Part shown: in pieces, positions 8,518 to 16,571 of the stretch
Numbering within the stretch: the stretch's first letter is position 1
How the letters are laid out: every line of letters starts with the position of its first letter
DNA from: Chloroflexota bacterium
GTDB lineage: Bacteria; Chloroflexota; Anaerolineae; Promineifilales; Promineifilaceae
DNA: 44,581 nt
Assembly (NCBI GenBank): GCA_022616275.1
Contig: JAKEFB010000281.1
Location: 1 to 44,581 of the forward strand
Reading direction: 5' to 3'
Position numbers and translations under genes: made by a program
The notes under the pieces: model-generated
Told to the model about the DNA's origin: nothing
Seen by the model: the letters and a program-made list of their open reading frames with translations, nothing else
Database searches by the model: none

Positions 8518-10908
8518 TCAAAAGGTGGAGACGGTGCCTTTGTCCTCTTTGCCTTCTCGCCAGTCGCCGCTGGTCAGGAAGCCGATGGCTTCGTCTCCAC
8601 TGCCGTCCATAAGGATAGTCAGGCGGCGGCCGCCGGCCACGGCCGGCACGTCAATGACCCTCAGGTAGTCGGCCACGGGAGCGTCCTGAGGAGAGAGTTC
8701 GGCCAGGACGTTGGGCGAATTGCAGAAGAAGGACCAGTCAAAGCAGCTCTTGGGGTTTTGCAGGTGCAGCGGCAAGGAGTGAATGCCGGCCTCCACCAGG
8801 TCCTGATAGAAGTGAGTGCCATAGGATAGCTCCGGCACGCCGTCTTCGGAGGCGATAGCCATTTCGATGAGCGCCCGGGTGTTGTAGATGTCGGCGTAGC
8901 TGACGCGGACGCCCAGGTCAATGTTGGCGCTGCCCCACCGGCCGGGGCCGATGACGATGAAGGTTTTGCCTTCCAGCTTTTTGTTCAGCCGGCCGATGGC
9001 CCGGCCCAGCTCCAGCCGGGTGGTCTGGCTGGCAATCTGGCGGTACTGGCGAGGGTCCACAAAGATGGCGTAGCGGATGCCCTCTATCTTGCCGTCGGGA
9101 ATCAGCTCGTAGGAGGTAAAGAGGATGTCTTCCTCAGGAATGTTGCGGGGAACGATGATTGGCCCGCCCTCTTCGCGCTGGCTGAGCGGCCGGCATTGCA
9201 GCACATGGAGGACGAAGTCGGGGTAGGGGTAGTCGGGAACAATTTCGACGGTGAATTCAATGTCCACCGGCCGGTTGTAGGCTTGTTCCAGACGCATCAG
9301 GGCGGTGCGCATCAGTTTGACGAATTTGGGCTGGCGGATGAGGTAGTCGAAGGTCAGAATGAGTTTATGGCTGTTGACCATTGCCCCGGCCGAGATCAGG
9401 TCTTCGATGTAGTCCCCTTTGTCAACTGAGGTGATGTAGCGCAGATCGGGATAGCCCCTGGCCATCAGCTCCTCCAGCACCTCCCGCATCGGCAGCGTCT
9501 TAAAGGCGTTTTCTTGCAGGTCAATCACGTCCACGTAGCGCTGGGTATACTGGCGGATGGCTTTGGCCGTCGTCTCCGGCCGGAGATTCGGGTGACTGAG
9601 GGCAATCAGGCGAGGGTAATCGTTGCTGACCCGATCCACGGCCCGGGTGCCAATACCCCAGACCATGCGCAAGAAGCCCTCTTCACGGCGAATCTTGGGG
9701 TTCCAGCGGAAGGTATTCTGGCTGAAGCCGACGCCGGCCACGCTGGGCAGGAAGTAACGGCCGTAGGGCCGGCCGCGCAACGTTTGCAACAGAATGGCCA
9801 TCCGTTCGTCGTAGTCAATGAGGTTGTGGCGCTGCCGGTAGAGAATGGCGTCCGGGTTCAGCGTGCTGGCGTAAATGCGGCGGATGGCATCCAGTAGTTC
9901 TTGTAAATTTTGTTCCGGCGTGCCCTGGTTAGGCAGGAAATGGCTCTGGTATTTGCCAGCAAAGGAGTGGCCGAAGTTGTCCTCCAACAGGCTGGACGAG
10001 CGCACGATGAGCGGCATATTGCCGACCGTGTCCAGCACATCTCGCAACTGGTCTACAATTTTTTCCGGGAAGCGCCCCTGCAGGTGGGCCTCGACAATTT
10101 TGGGGTAATCGTCGCGGATCTCGTCCAGCGAGCGATATTTCTGGTTCATGAGGTAGTCGAGCTTGTTCATCAGCCGGAAGTCGTAAATAACCTCGGTAGC
10201 AATGAAATAAGATTCAGGGATGGCAATATGCTGGCTGATGTCCGGCCCGATTTCCGGGTCGCGTTGCTGCAAGATTTTCCAGGCCAGGAGCATTCCGGCC
10301 GCCTTGCCGCCAATCTTGCCGCCACCAATGCGCCGCTGGTGGATCCATTCCAGGTCCCGGACGTCAAAGACCTTGCGGGCCACGCCGACGTACGGCAATT
10401 GGTCGCTGAGCATGCCCTTGATGAGTACGGCCTTGATTTCTTCCAGGTGATGGCGGACCTTCTCCAGCTCCGGCGGCGGTAGCTTCTCGTAGGTTTTCCC
10501 CTGCTCGAAGAGTAGCTCCCAGGGGGCCAGCTCCGGGTTAAAGGATAGCTCCACGGAAGGGCTGGGCGAAGGCTGGTCGTTAAGTACTTCCTGGACAATT
10601 TGCTCAAAGAGCTGGGAGGAGAGGTTGTGGCCGAAGTAGAAGTCGGTGTGGTAGTCGCGGATGAAAGCTTTCCGTTTTTGCCAGGTGGCGGCCGGCTCTT
10701 CGTTAAAAGGGTCGCGCAGCCCTTCCCGGATCTGGGACTCCATTGCTTTGAGCTTGACCTCGGCTTCAAAGTCGGTCTTACTGATAATACCTCGCCGGAA
10801 CAGCTCTTCCCGCATGCGCAGGCGAATCTTTTCGGCCAGGATGGGATACTGGGCCAGCTTGATGTAAATGTCTATCGTCGCGGTCTTACTGCGTAAAGGC
10901 TCATCCAT
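8518..10908 (-). CDS. Stand-alone PEP/pyruvate-binding (PPDK N-terminal, ATP-grasp) domain protein
   Basis: About 796 aa. The central region has the ATP-grasp N-domain motifs of pyruvate phosphate dikinase and PEP synthase: GGGKIGGKAAGMLLAW near residue 195, then PLIVRSSSLLEDNFGHSFAGKY, then GFSQNTFRWNPKIRREEG. The swivelling phosphohistidine domain and the PEP-binding TIM barrel of true PPDK/PpsA are absent. Instead there is an N-terminal helical region of about 180 aa and a conserved C-terminal part (IGPGRWGSANIDLGV, YGTHFYQDLVEAGI). It therefore cannot be a complete PEP synthase; an ATP-dependent phosphotransfer role is inferred. I start it at ATG 10908 rather than the TTG three codons upstream. 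TATAAT sits at 10922-10917 on this strand, so the mRNA could be nearly leaderless. Confidence 0.8.
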   Translation of the reverse strand: MDEPLRSKTATIDIYIKLAQYPILAEKIRLRMREELFRRGIISKTDFEAEVKLKAMESQIREGLRDPFNEEPAATWQKRKAFIRDYHTDFYFGHNLSSQLFEQIVQEVLNDQPSPSPSVELSFNPELAPWELLFEQGKTYEKLPPPELEKVRHHLEEIKAVLIKGMLSDQLPYVGVARKVFDVRDLEWIHQRRIGGGKIGGKAAGMLLAWKILQQRDPEIGPDISQHIAIPESYFIATEVIYDFRLMNKLDYLMNQKYRSLDEIRDDYPKIVEAHLQGRFPEKIVDQLRDVLDTVGNMPLIVRSSSLLEDNFGHSFAGKYQSHFLPNQGTPEQNLQELLDAIRRIYASTLNPDAILYRQRHNLIDYDERMAILLQTLRGRPYGRYFLPSVAGVGFSQNTFRWNPKIRREEGFLRMVWGIGTRAVDRVSNDYPRLIALSHPNLRPETTAKAIRQYTQRYVDVIDLQENAFKTLPMREVLEELMARGYPDLRYITSVDKGDYIEDLISAGAMVNSHKLILTFDYLIRQPKFVKLMRTALMRLEQAYNRPVDIEFTVEIVPDYPYPDFVLHVLQCRPLSQREEGGPIIVPRNIPEEDILFTSYELIPDGKIEGIRYAIFVDPRQYRQIASQTTRLELGRAIGRLNKKLEGKTFIVIGPGRWGSANIDLGVRVSYADIYNTRALIEMAIASEDGVPELSYGTHFYQDLVEAGIHSLPLHLQNPKSCFDWSFFCNSPNVLAELSPQDAPVADYLRVIDVPAVAGGRRLTILMDGSGDEAIGFLTSGDWREGKEDKGTVSTF

Positions 10909-10935
10909 GAGATCCAATTATAGCAGGTTGCCTGG

Positions 10936-10984
10936 AGTTAGGGTTAGAGTTAGAGTTAGTAGGGGTATGAGCATCGTACCCCTA
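10936..10984. repeat. GTTAGA hexamer array followed by a GGGGTA hairpin (family member A)
   Basis: GGAGTTAGGGTTAGAGTTAGAGTTAG is a hexamer array; similar TTAGAG arrays lie at 21484-21502, 36771-36790 and 43671-43703. It runs into a hairpin with perfect 8 bp arms, TAGGGGTA (10960-10967) and TACCCCTA (10977-10984), placed just before the HIT gene's ribosome-binding site. Related hairpins lie at 11349-11372 and 12974-13001. Confidence 0.7.
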
Positions 10985-11000
10985 TTAAAGGAGCAGCGAT

Positions 11001-11348
11001 ATGACGACGATATTTGCCCAAATCGTGCGCGGCGAAATTCCGGCCGACATCATTTACCAGGATGATCTGGTGACGGCCTTTCGGGACATTCACCCCCTGG
11101 CCCCGGTGCATATTCTCATCGTGTCCAACGAGGTGATTCCTACGGTTAACGACCTGACAATAGAAGACGAACAGGTGGCCGGCCGGATGATGCTGGTGGC
11201 CAAAAAGATCGCCGAGCAGGAAGGGGTTGCCGAGAGTGGCTACCGGCTGCTCATTAACTGCCGCGACCATGCCGGCCAGGAAGTCTACCACCTGCACATG
11301 CACCTGCTGGGTGGCCGGCCTTTAGGGCCAATGCTGGCGCGGCAGTAA
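11001..11348 (+). CDS. HIT-family (HINT-type) nucleotide-binding hydrolase
   Basis: Small soluble protein of 115 aa, typical for bacterial HINT-type purine nucleoside phosphoramidases. The histidine-triad signature [11 protein letters not shown] is complete near the C-terminus (His-x-His-x-His). The N-terminal half carries [21 protein letters not shown] and [15 protein letters not shown], both characteristic. AAAGGAG lies eight bases before ATG 11001. The gene is flanked on both sides by members of one hairpin repeat family and converges with the LysM-M23 gene. Substrates of this family are AMP-lysine-like phosphoramidates; the natural one is usually unknown. Confidence 0.93.
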   Translation: MTTIFAQIVRGEIPADIIYQDDLVTAFRDIHPLAPVHILIVSNEVIPTVNDLTIEDEQVAGRMMLVAKKIAEQEGVAESGYRLLINCRDHAGQEVYHLHMHLLGGRPLGPMLARQ

Positions 11349-11372
11349 AGGCACGATGCATCGTACCCCTAC
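11349..11372. repeat. GCACGATG-type palindrome (family member B)
   Basis: ACGATGCATCGT is a perfect 12 bp palindrome at 11353-11364, set in GGCACGATGCATCGTACCCC. It fills the gap between two convergent genes and overlaps the last codons of the LysM-M23 gene, so it may act as a shared terminator or a REP-like element. Confidence 0.6.
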
Positions 11373-12931
11373 TCCGCCGTAATAGCATTCCCCTCTTCCC
11401 GGCATTCACACGCCTCTTTGACGAGTTCGCCGCGCACCAGCAGGCCATCGTATTCCCGGCCGAGACCCTGAGAGAGCCAGCCGCCCATGACGAAGGGAAT
11501 CGCGCCGTCGGCCGCCACCCAACGGCCGTTATAGGTGCGGCTGATGTGGACGTGAGTGCCATTGGAAAAGCCGCCTTCGCACGAGGGGTGGCCCAGCGCA
11601 TGACCCACCCGAACGACGGTCCCGGCCGCCACCCGGTCGCGAGATTCCAGGTGCATGTAAGTGATGGCCCAGCCGGTGCCGGCAAAACCGTCGCCGTCCA
11701 GGTCTACCACCACCGCCCCAAAGTCGCTGCGGCTGACCACGCCGTCAGACATGCTGGTAATCCAGGCGTCGGTGGTGTAGCAACCAAGTTGCTCGTGAGC
11801 CGGGGCAAAGTCCAGCGCCGCCCAGGCCGAGCCGCCGGCCCAGCCGCCATGCGGCCCACCGGTAAAGTACCACGTTTCGCCGGCCGCCCAGGGCAAAGCC
11901 AGGGGCGGCTGAACCAGGTCCGGTGACCAGAGGGGGTCGCGAGTATAGGCAAAAGGGTTCCCAAACAACCGGCTGAAGGTGGCAAAGAAGCCGGATGGCC
12001 CTGCTTCTTCCTGCCAGGCAGCATAGGTGGTCCCACTATGGGCCGACAAGAGCATCTGGACCCCGGCCGTACCGTCGTTAATGTCCCCGGCAAAGGCCAG
12101 GTGCAGCTCGTCGCCGACGTTGAAGGTGGTGAGGCCTCCTTCAGCCCGGCCATAAAAGCCCAGGTTGAGCAGGTTGGCGGCCCAGTTCAACTGCTTATAT
12201 AGCCCTTCGTAGCCGGAGGTAGCGTAGCCGAGGGGATAGAGGTTGTCGGCCGTCCCCTGGGTCAGCCAGCCGGAGCGGTACTCGATGAGGGCCAGCAGCA
12301 GGCGCGGATTGACGCTGTAACGGTGGGCGACCAGCTCGACAATTCTCGACCCGCTCAACAATTCGCCTTCGACCTCTTCCTGGTAGAAGAGCAGATAACC
12401 GCCGAAAGAAGCGACCACGGCCGGCACGTCGAAGTCGCCGCCGGCCGGCCCATAGACCAGTTCGCTGTCAGGGATGATTTTGAAACTGGGGCTGACGTTG
12501 GTGGCCCCGGCCGGCACCAGAAGCGGCTGGTCAATGGCCAGGAAGTCGCTGTTTTGCAGGCCATTAATCGTCATTAATTCCTCCACGGTGCTGCCGTAAA
12601 GTTGGGCAATGTAGCCGAGCGATTCACCGTATTGGACATAGTGAGTCTGGTACTCTCCCTCGGCGGCCAGGGCCACCAGCCGGGTGGGGTCGGGCGTAGG
12701 CGTGCCGGCGTAAGCGGGCAGTGGGGTGGGCGGGACGACCGGCGTCGGTGGGCGAAGAATGGGGTTGTTGCTAACGGGCATCTGGACAACGCTGGTGGGC
12801 GGCAGGATGAGAGGCGCCGCTGACGGGACCAGCGTCACCTGGGGGTCCGGCCGCTGGCAGCCGGCCAACCCCAGGCAGCAGGCCAGGGCCAGGAGAAAAG
12901 AGAATTTATTTTGATTGAGATTGGTGGTCAT
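11369..12931 (-). CDS. LysM-M23 lipoprotein, probable cell-wall endopeptidase
   Basis: 520 aa. Residues 1-25 form a lipoprotein signal with lipobox LAGC, followed by a Thr/Pro-rich linker. One LysM peptidoglycan-binding domain lies at about 98-145 (HYVQYGESLGYIAQLYG to IDQPLLVP). A middle region of about 200 aa may carry a lytic or helical fold that I do not recognise. The C-terminal M23 (LytM) metallopeptidase domain has HGGWAGGSAWAALDFAP, supplying zinc His and Asp, and THVHIS, supplying the HxH pair, so the catalytic set looks intact. The expected role is cleavage of peptide cross-links during wall growth outside the membrane. It diverges from the TIGR03936 gene. A TATAAAAT on this strand at 12949-12942 is the likely -10. 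Confidence 0.87.
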   Translation of the reverse strand: MTTNLNQNKFSFLLALACCLGLAGCQRPDPQVTLVPSAAPLILPPTSVVQMPVSNNPILRPPTPVVPPTPLPAYAGTPTPDPTRLVALAAEGEYQTHYVQYGESLGYIAQLYGSTVEELMTINGLQNSDFLAIDQPLLVPAGATNVSPSFKIIPDSELVYGPAGGDFDVPAVVASFGGYLLFYQEEVEGELLSGSRIVELVAHRYSVNPRLLLALIEYRSGWLTQGTADNLYPLGYATSGYEGLYKQLNWAANLLNLGFYGRAEGGLTTFNVGDELHLAFAGDINDGTAGVQMLLSAHSGTTYAAWQEEAGPSGFFATFSRLFGNPFAYTRDPLWSPDLVQPPLALPWAAGETWYFTGGPHGGWAGGSAWAALDFAPAHEQLGCYTTDAWITSMSDGVVSRSDFGAVVVDLDGDGFAGTGWAITYMHLESRDRVAAGTVVRVGHALGHPSCEGGFSNGTHVHISRTYNGRWVAADGAIPFVMGGWLSQGLGREYDGLLVRGELVKEACECREEGNAITAE

Positions 12932-12973
12932 TGGCGGTCCATTTTATACCAAATGAAGGAAGGCGAACATAGA

Positions 12974-13001
12974 GTAGGGGCACGATGTATTGTGCCCTTA
13001 C
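12974..13001. repeat. GTAGGGGCAC hairpin (family member C)
   Basis: Arms GTAGGGGCAC (12974-12983) and GTGCCCTTAC (12992-13001) pair with one wobble around an 8-nt loop. The inner CACGATG matches member B. It lies in a 96 bp divergent intergenic region. Confidence 0.65.
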
Positions 13002-13027
13002 CTTAAGGCGACGGTACAATAAGTCTT

Positions 13028-13723
13028 ATGCAGGCAAATTACGTGCAGCGGTTGCGGCTGTTGTTTAGCAAAGTCGGGCCGACTCGTTTTATCGGCCACC
13101 TGGACCTGGCCCGGACGCTGGAACGGTCGTTGAACCGGGCCAGGATTCCCCTGGCCTACACCCAGGGCTATAACAAGCGGCCGCGCCTCCAACTGGCGGC
13201 GGCCCTACCTCTAGGCTTTACCAGTGCCGGCGAGCTGGCCGACATCTGGCTGCTGGAAAAGATGGACCCGGCCGTGGCCCAACAGCAAATTATGAGCAAG
13301 ATGGCCCCAGGCATCGTCGTCCACCAGGTGTTCGAGGCGCCGTTGGACGCGCCGGCTCTGCAAACGCTAACGGCCGAAGCCACCTACCGGGTGACGCTCA
13401 CCGACCTGGTGGACAGGGCTGATTTGGACCGGCGGGTCGAGGCCTTGCTGGCCAGCGAGACCCTCGCCCGCTCCCGGCGCGGCAAAAGCTACGACCTGCG
13501 GCCGCTGCTCCTGGAGCTGGAAGTAGACGAATCGGAGGAGCCGGCGGTGGTCCTGGCCATGCGACTGAGCCTGCTGCCGGCCAAAACCGGCCGGCCTGAC
13601 GAGGTGCTGGAAGCCCTGGAGCTAGACCCGCTGGCGGCCCGCATTCACCGGACCGAAATTATCCTGGCCAGCGAACCGGTGGCCGAGACGACGCTGGCGG
13701 ACATGCTGGTGGAAGAAGAATGA
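13028..13723 (+). CDS. TIGR03936-family (DUF2344) radical-SAM-associated protein
   Basis: 231 aa. The N-terminus YVQRLRLLFSKVGPTRFIGHLDLARTLERSLNRARIPLAYTQGYNKRPRL is the family signature; these proteins normally follow, or are fused to, a B12-binding radical SAM protein, with function undetermined. No radical SAM gene is present here: the upstream neighbour is the divergent LysM-M23 gene. Either the partner is elsewhere or the protein acts alone. ATG 13028 has TACAAT ten bases upstream, so the leader may be very short. The stop overlaps the next gene's start (ATGA at 13720-13723), indicating translational coupling. Confidence 0.82.
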   Translation: MQANYVQRLRLLFSKVGPTRFIGHLDLARTLERSLNRARIPLAYTQGYNKRPRLQLAAALPLGFTSAGELADIWLLEKMDPAVAQQQIMSKMAPGIVVHQVFEAPLDAPALQTLTAEATYRVTLTDLVDRADLDRRVEALLASETLARSRRGKSYDLRPLLLELEVDESEEPAVVLAMRLSLLPAKTGRPDEVLEALELDPLAARIHRTEIILASEPVAETTLADMLVEEE

Positions 13724-14592
13724 GGTGGCGCCTGACCCGCCTGGGGGGAGCGGTAGGGCTCCTCTGGTTCCTCCTTGGCTGCGTCTTGAGCGGTCGCCTG
13801 CCGGCGCCCACCCCCGCGCCCCTGGCCCATACAGCGAGCCCGCCAACCCTGGCGCCTGGCGGGCTCCCCGTCACCGCTCTGCCTGTGCCCAGCCGGCCGC
13901 CTGATACCGGTTGGGAAACGCTGCGGCCGGGGTTGGAACGGCGGCTAATCACGTTGCCCCGGAGTGGCATCCAACCGGTCGAGGCTCTCTATCTGATCCG
14001 GGTGGACCCGGCCGGCTACCGCTTTGACGTGGCCTACCGGCCGGGCCAGCCGCAAGCCCTGGAGCAATGGCTGGCCGATACCGGCGCGTTGCTGGTCGTT
14101 AATGGCGGTTTTTATACGGAGGCATACGTGGCTACCGGCCTAATCGTAGTCAATGGCCGAGCCAGCGGGGTCAGTTACCAGGATTTTGGCGGGATGCTGG
14201 CCATCACCGCCGCCGGACCTGAGTTGCGCTGGCTGCCGGAGCAACCATACGACCCGGCCGAGCCGCTGCTGGCCGGCCTGCAATCTTTCCCGATGCTGGT
14301 CCGGCCGAGCGGGGTGATTTACCCGGAGGAGGACGGCCTGATGGCCCGGCGCACGGTGGTCGCCCAGGATCGGCAGGGCCGCTTCCTATTCATAATAGCC
14401 GGGACGGGAACGTTTACCCTCCACCAGATCAGTCGTTACCTGGTGGAATCGGACCTGGAGATAGAGGCTGCCCTCAACCTGGACGGCGGCCCCTCCAGTG
14501 GCCTGTTGCTGGCCGAGCCGGCCGATGGTATCCCCGCCTACGCCCCGCTACCGGCGGTGATTATCGTTTACCCAAAGGTGGGTGAGGGATGA
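13720..14592 (+). CDS. Phosphodiester-glycosidase (NAGPA/DUF2233) family lipoprotein
   Basis: 290 aa, with a lipoprotein signal and lipobox LLGC. The NAGPA-type domain shows NGGFYTEAYVATGLIVVNG, then RRTVVAQDRQGRFLFIIAGT, then ALNLDGGPSSGLLL, the expected order for enzymes related to the uncovering enzyme that removes GlcNAc from phosphodiesters. In bacteria the family is thought to act on cell-surface glycans or phosphodiesters; the substrate here is unknown. The start overlaps the preceding gene's stop by four bases. The final codons form the left arm of a convergent terminator hairpin. Confidence 0.85.
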   Translation: MRWRLTRLGGAVGLLWFLLGCVLSGRLPAPTPAPLAHTASPPTLAPGGLPVTALPVPSRPPDTGWETLRPGLERRLITLPRSGIQPVEALYLIRVDPAGYRFDVAYRPGQPQALEQWLADTGALLVVNGGFYTEAYVATGLIVVNGRASGVSYQDFGGMLAITAAGPELRWLPEQPYDPAEPLLAGLQSFPMLVRPSGVIYPEEDGLMARRTVVAQDRQGRFLFIIAGTGTFTLHQISRYLVESDLEIEAALNLDGGPSSGLLLAEPADGIPAYAPLPAVIIVYPKVGEG

Positions 14593-14630
14593 CTAAAGGT
14601 CGCCCGACTGAAAGTCGCCCCTCACCCACC
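14577..14630. terminator. Bidirectional hairpin between convergent genes
   Basis: Perfect 12 bp arms GGTGGGTGAGGG (14577-14588) and CCCTCACCCACC (14619-14630). The loop contains a near-direct repeat, GACTAAAGGTCGCCC then GACTGAAAGTCGCCC. The left arm is coding sequence of the upstream gene. No strong T-run follows, so termination is likely but not certain. Confidence 0.6.
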
Positions 14631-14635
14631 TTCGC

Positions 14636-15007
14636 TTATTGGTTCATACTCGTATAGAGAGCGATTTTGCTATCGTGGGGGTCTATGAGAATGGCGAAAT
14701 GGCCAACGCCGGGGATTTCTGTCTTGGGGAGCACAGTTTTGCCCCCCAAGGATTCGGCCCGGGCCAGGGTGGCCTCAATGTCCTCGACGCCGACGTAGAC
14801 GAGCGTTTCGCCAGGCTTGAACATCTGGCCATCGGCCCCCGGGAAACCGCCGCCAGGGCCGGAATCCGGCTGAAACTGGACGTAGACCTGCCCCTCGCCG
14901 AAGGGGGAGGCTTCGATCTTCCAGCCGAAAAGCTGGCGATAAAACTCGCCAGTCCCCTCCGGGTTGGTGGACGCCAGTTCAATGTGAACAACAGAATTGC
15001 CTGCCAT
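14636..15007 (-). CDS. VOC-superfamily (glyoxalase/extradiol-type) protein
   Basis: 123 aa single vicinal-oxygen-chelate domain: VVHIELASTNPEGTGEFYRQLFGWKIE at the N-terminus and GHFAILIDPHDSKIALY at the C-terminus. The His near residue 8 and the C-terminal Glu position, often metal ligands, are His and Ala respectively, so metal binding is uncertain. Reaction unknown; the family includes lyases, dioxygenases and resistance proteins. AAAGGAG lies eight bases upstream of ATG 15007, and a good promoter precedes it. Confidence 0.85.
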   Translation of the reverse strand: MAGNSVVHIELASTNPEGTGEFYRQLFGWKIEASPFGEGQVYVQFQPDSGPGGGFPGADGQMFKPGETLVYVGVEDIEATLARAESLGGKTVLPKTEIPGVGHFAILIDPHDSKIALYTSMNQ

Positions 15008-15076
15008 AGATGTGTCTCCTTTTGGATGATAGGTGAATCAGGCAGAAGTGGTCGTAAAAAATTGCCTGGTCATTCA

Positions 15077-15105
15077 ATGATAGCACAAACGTTCTATCCA
15101 GTCAA
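15077..15105 (-). promoter_or_regulatory. Promoter of the VOC gene
   Basis: Read on the minus strand: TTGACT (15105-15100), 17 bp spacer, TATCAT (15082-15077). This places the start about 60 nt before the VOC ATG. Confidence 0.55.
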
Positions 15106-15157
15106 TATTTAAATTGCTGGACGAAGTGAAAATCAAAGATTAAGATTGTGCCCTTAA

Positions 15158-15225
15158 GTGCCGGTCGGCCGGGCACCCCGTAACAACCGTCCCTGATGGC
15201 TTTGGGCTACCCGTGGCCAAAGGAG
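15158..15225 (+). promoter_or_regulatory. Structured leader upstream of the antiporter pair
   Basis: Two hairpins. GTGCC (15158-15162) pairs with GGCAC (15172-15176), with an inner GG/CC. CTTTGG (15200-15205) pairs with CCAAAG (15217-15222), which masks part of AAAGGAG (15219-15225). I could not match it to a known cation riboswitch. This SD is 15 nt from ATG 15241, farther than usual, so its role in initiation is unsure. Confidence 0.3.
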
Positions 15226-15240
15226 AATGAAAGAAGCAAC

Positions 15241-16554
15241 ATGAACTCCCAAGACTTCGTTAAGTTCGCCCTCCAAATTACCCTGATGCTCGCCTGCGCC
15301 GTCTTTTTTGGGCAACTGATGCGTAAGGCCAGACAACCGGCCGTGGTCGGCGAGATGTTTGGCGGTATCCTCCTTGGCCCCACGTTGTTTGGAGCGCTGA
15401 TCCCGGCCCTGTATGCCTGGCTCTTTCAATCTTCGGCCAGCGTCGGCGTGGTGCGTGACGCGTCTATTAAGCTGGGGATGTTGTTCTTCTTGTTTATTGC
15501 CGGGCTGGAGGTCAACCTGTCTGACCTGCGGCGGCTGGGGCGACGAGCTATTTTGATTGGACTTATTGGCACACTGGTGCCTATTGGTATTGGCGTGGCC
15601 CTGGTTTACCTGGCGCCCCGCGACTTTTGGGGAGCGGCCGTGCAGGAACATTACCTTTCCTTTGCGTTGTTCATTGGTATGAACCTGGCCAACTCGGCCA
15701 ACCCGGTGATCGCCCGCATCCTGATGGACCTGGGGATGTTAAAGGGCGAAATTGGGACGCTGATTATGACGGCGACGATTGTGGACGACTTAATAAACTG
15801 GACGTTGTTTGCCATCATCTTGGGTGACATCGCTCCTACCAGCCAGGCCACTCCGACCAGCCTGCCGGTGAGTATCATCCTGGTGGTGCTCTTCTTCTTC
15901 GTCGTCTTAGGGTTGGGGCGGCAGATAGCGCCACGCGCGCTCCACTGGGCCAGAGGGCACGTCTCCTGGCCGAGCGGCTTCATCGCCCTGACCGCCCTGG
16001 TGATTTTGGTGGCGGGTAGCGCGGCCGAGGCGCTGGGTATTCACGCCTTCCTGGGCGCTTTCCTGATTGGCGTAGCCCTGGGCGGCGACGACCAGGAACA
16101 TAGTGAAGCCCACGACGTAATCAACCACTTTGTCCTCAGCTTTTTTGCCCCGATTTACTTTGTATCCATGGGCATGACCACCGACTTTATCGTCAACTTT
16201 GACGGGCTGTTGGTGCTGCTCATCGTCGTCGTCGCCTGCCTGAGCAAAGTGGGTGCGGTGCTCTTGGGCGCTAAGGTGGCCGGGATGCCCCTCAACCGGG
16301 AGGCGTGGGCCATCGGCTTTGGCCTTAATGCGCGGGGCGCGACCGGCATTATCCTGGCCGGGGTGGGGTTGGCCAACGGCGTGATTGACGAGCGTATCTT
16401 CGTGGCCATCGTCGTCATGGCCTTGATCACCTCGTTGATGGCCGGGCCAATGATGAATAAACTTTTGTCCCATCGCATGGCCGTTAAACTGGCCCTGGAC
16501 AATCCTGGCGTTTTAACCCAACCCCTCAACGAGCCAGGAGAGTCACCCTCCTAA
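15241..16554 (+). CDS. CPA2-family cation:proton antiporter (KefB/NapA-like)
   Basis: 437 aa polytopic membrane protein with about 12 helices and no C-terminal TrkA-N/RCK domain. Early helices read ARQPAVVGEMFGGILLGPTLFG, the family hallmark. The ion-binding site is intact: NSANPVIARILMDLG in the unwound helix and TIVDDLINW, with D182 and D183; a DD pair is typical of electrogenic Na+/H+ exchangers such as NapA. I start at ATG 15241; an in-frame ATG at 15196 exists, but its added residues read through the leader hairpin. It is followed after 17 bp by a second, divergent paralogue. Confidence 0.88.
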   Translation: MNSQDFVKFALQITLMLACAVFFGQLMRKARQPAVVGEMFGGILLGPTLFGALIPALYAWLFQSSASVGVVRDASIKLGMLFFLFIAGLEVNLSDLRRLGRRAILIGLIGTLVPIGIGVALVYLAPRDFWGAAVQEHYLSFALFIGMNLANSANPVIARILMDLGMLKGEIGTLIMTATIVDDLINWTLFAIILGDIAPTSQATPTSLPVSIILVVLFFFVVLGLGRQIAPRALHWARGHVSWPSGFIALTALVILVAGSAAEALGIHAFLGAFLIGVALGGDDQEHSEAHDVINHFVLSFFAPIYFVSMGMTTDFIVNFDGLLVLLIVVVACLSKVGAVLLGAKVAGMPLNREAWAIGFGLNARGATGIILAGVGLANGVIDERIFVAIVVMALITSLMAGPMMNKLLSHRMAVKLALDNPGVLTQPLNEPGESPS

Positions 16555-16571
16555 ATAGAAGGAAGAAAAAG

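Noticed and set aside
10936-10960. Telomere-like TTAGGG/TTAGAG repeats
   Set aside because: Only a few degenerate hexamers inside a continuous chromosome region; no sign of a replicon end.
15196-15240. Upstream ATG start for the first antiporter
   Set aside because: It would translate a hairpin and a ribosome-binding-like AAAGGAG; the family N-terminus fits ATG 15241.
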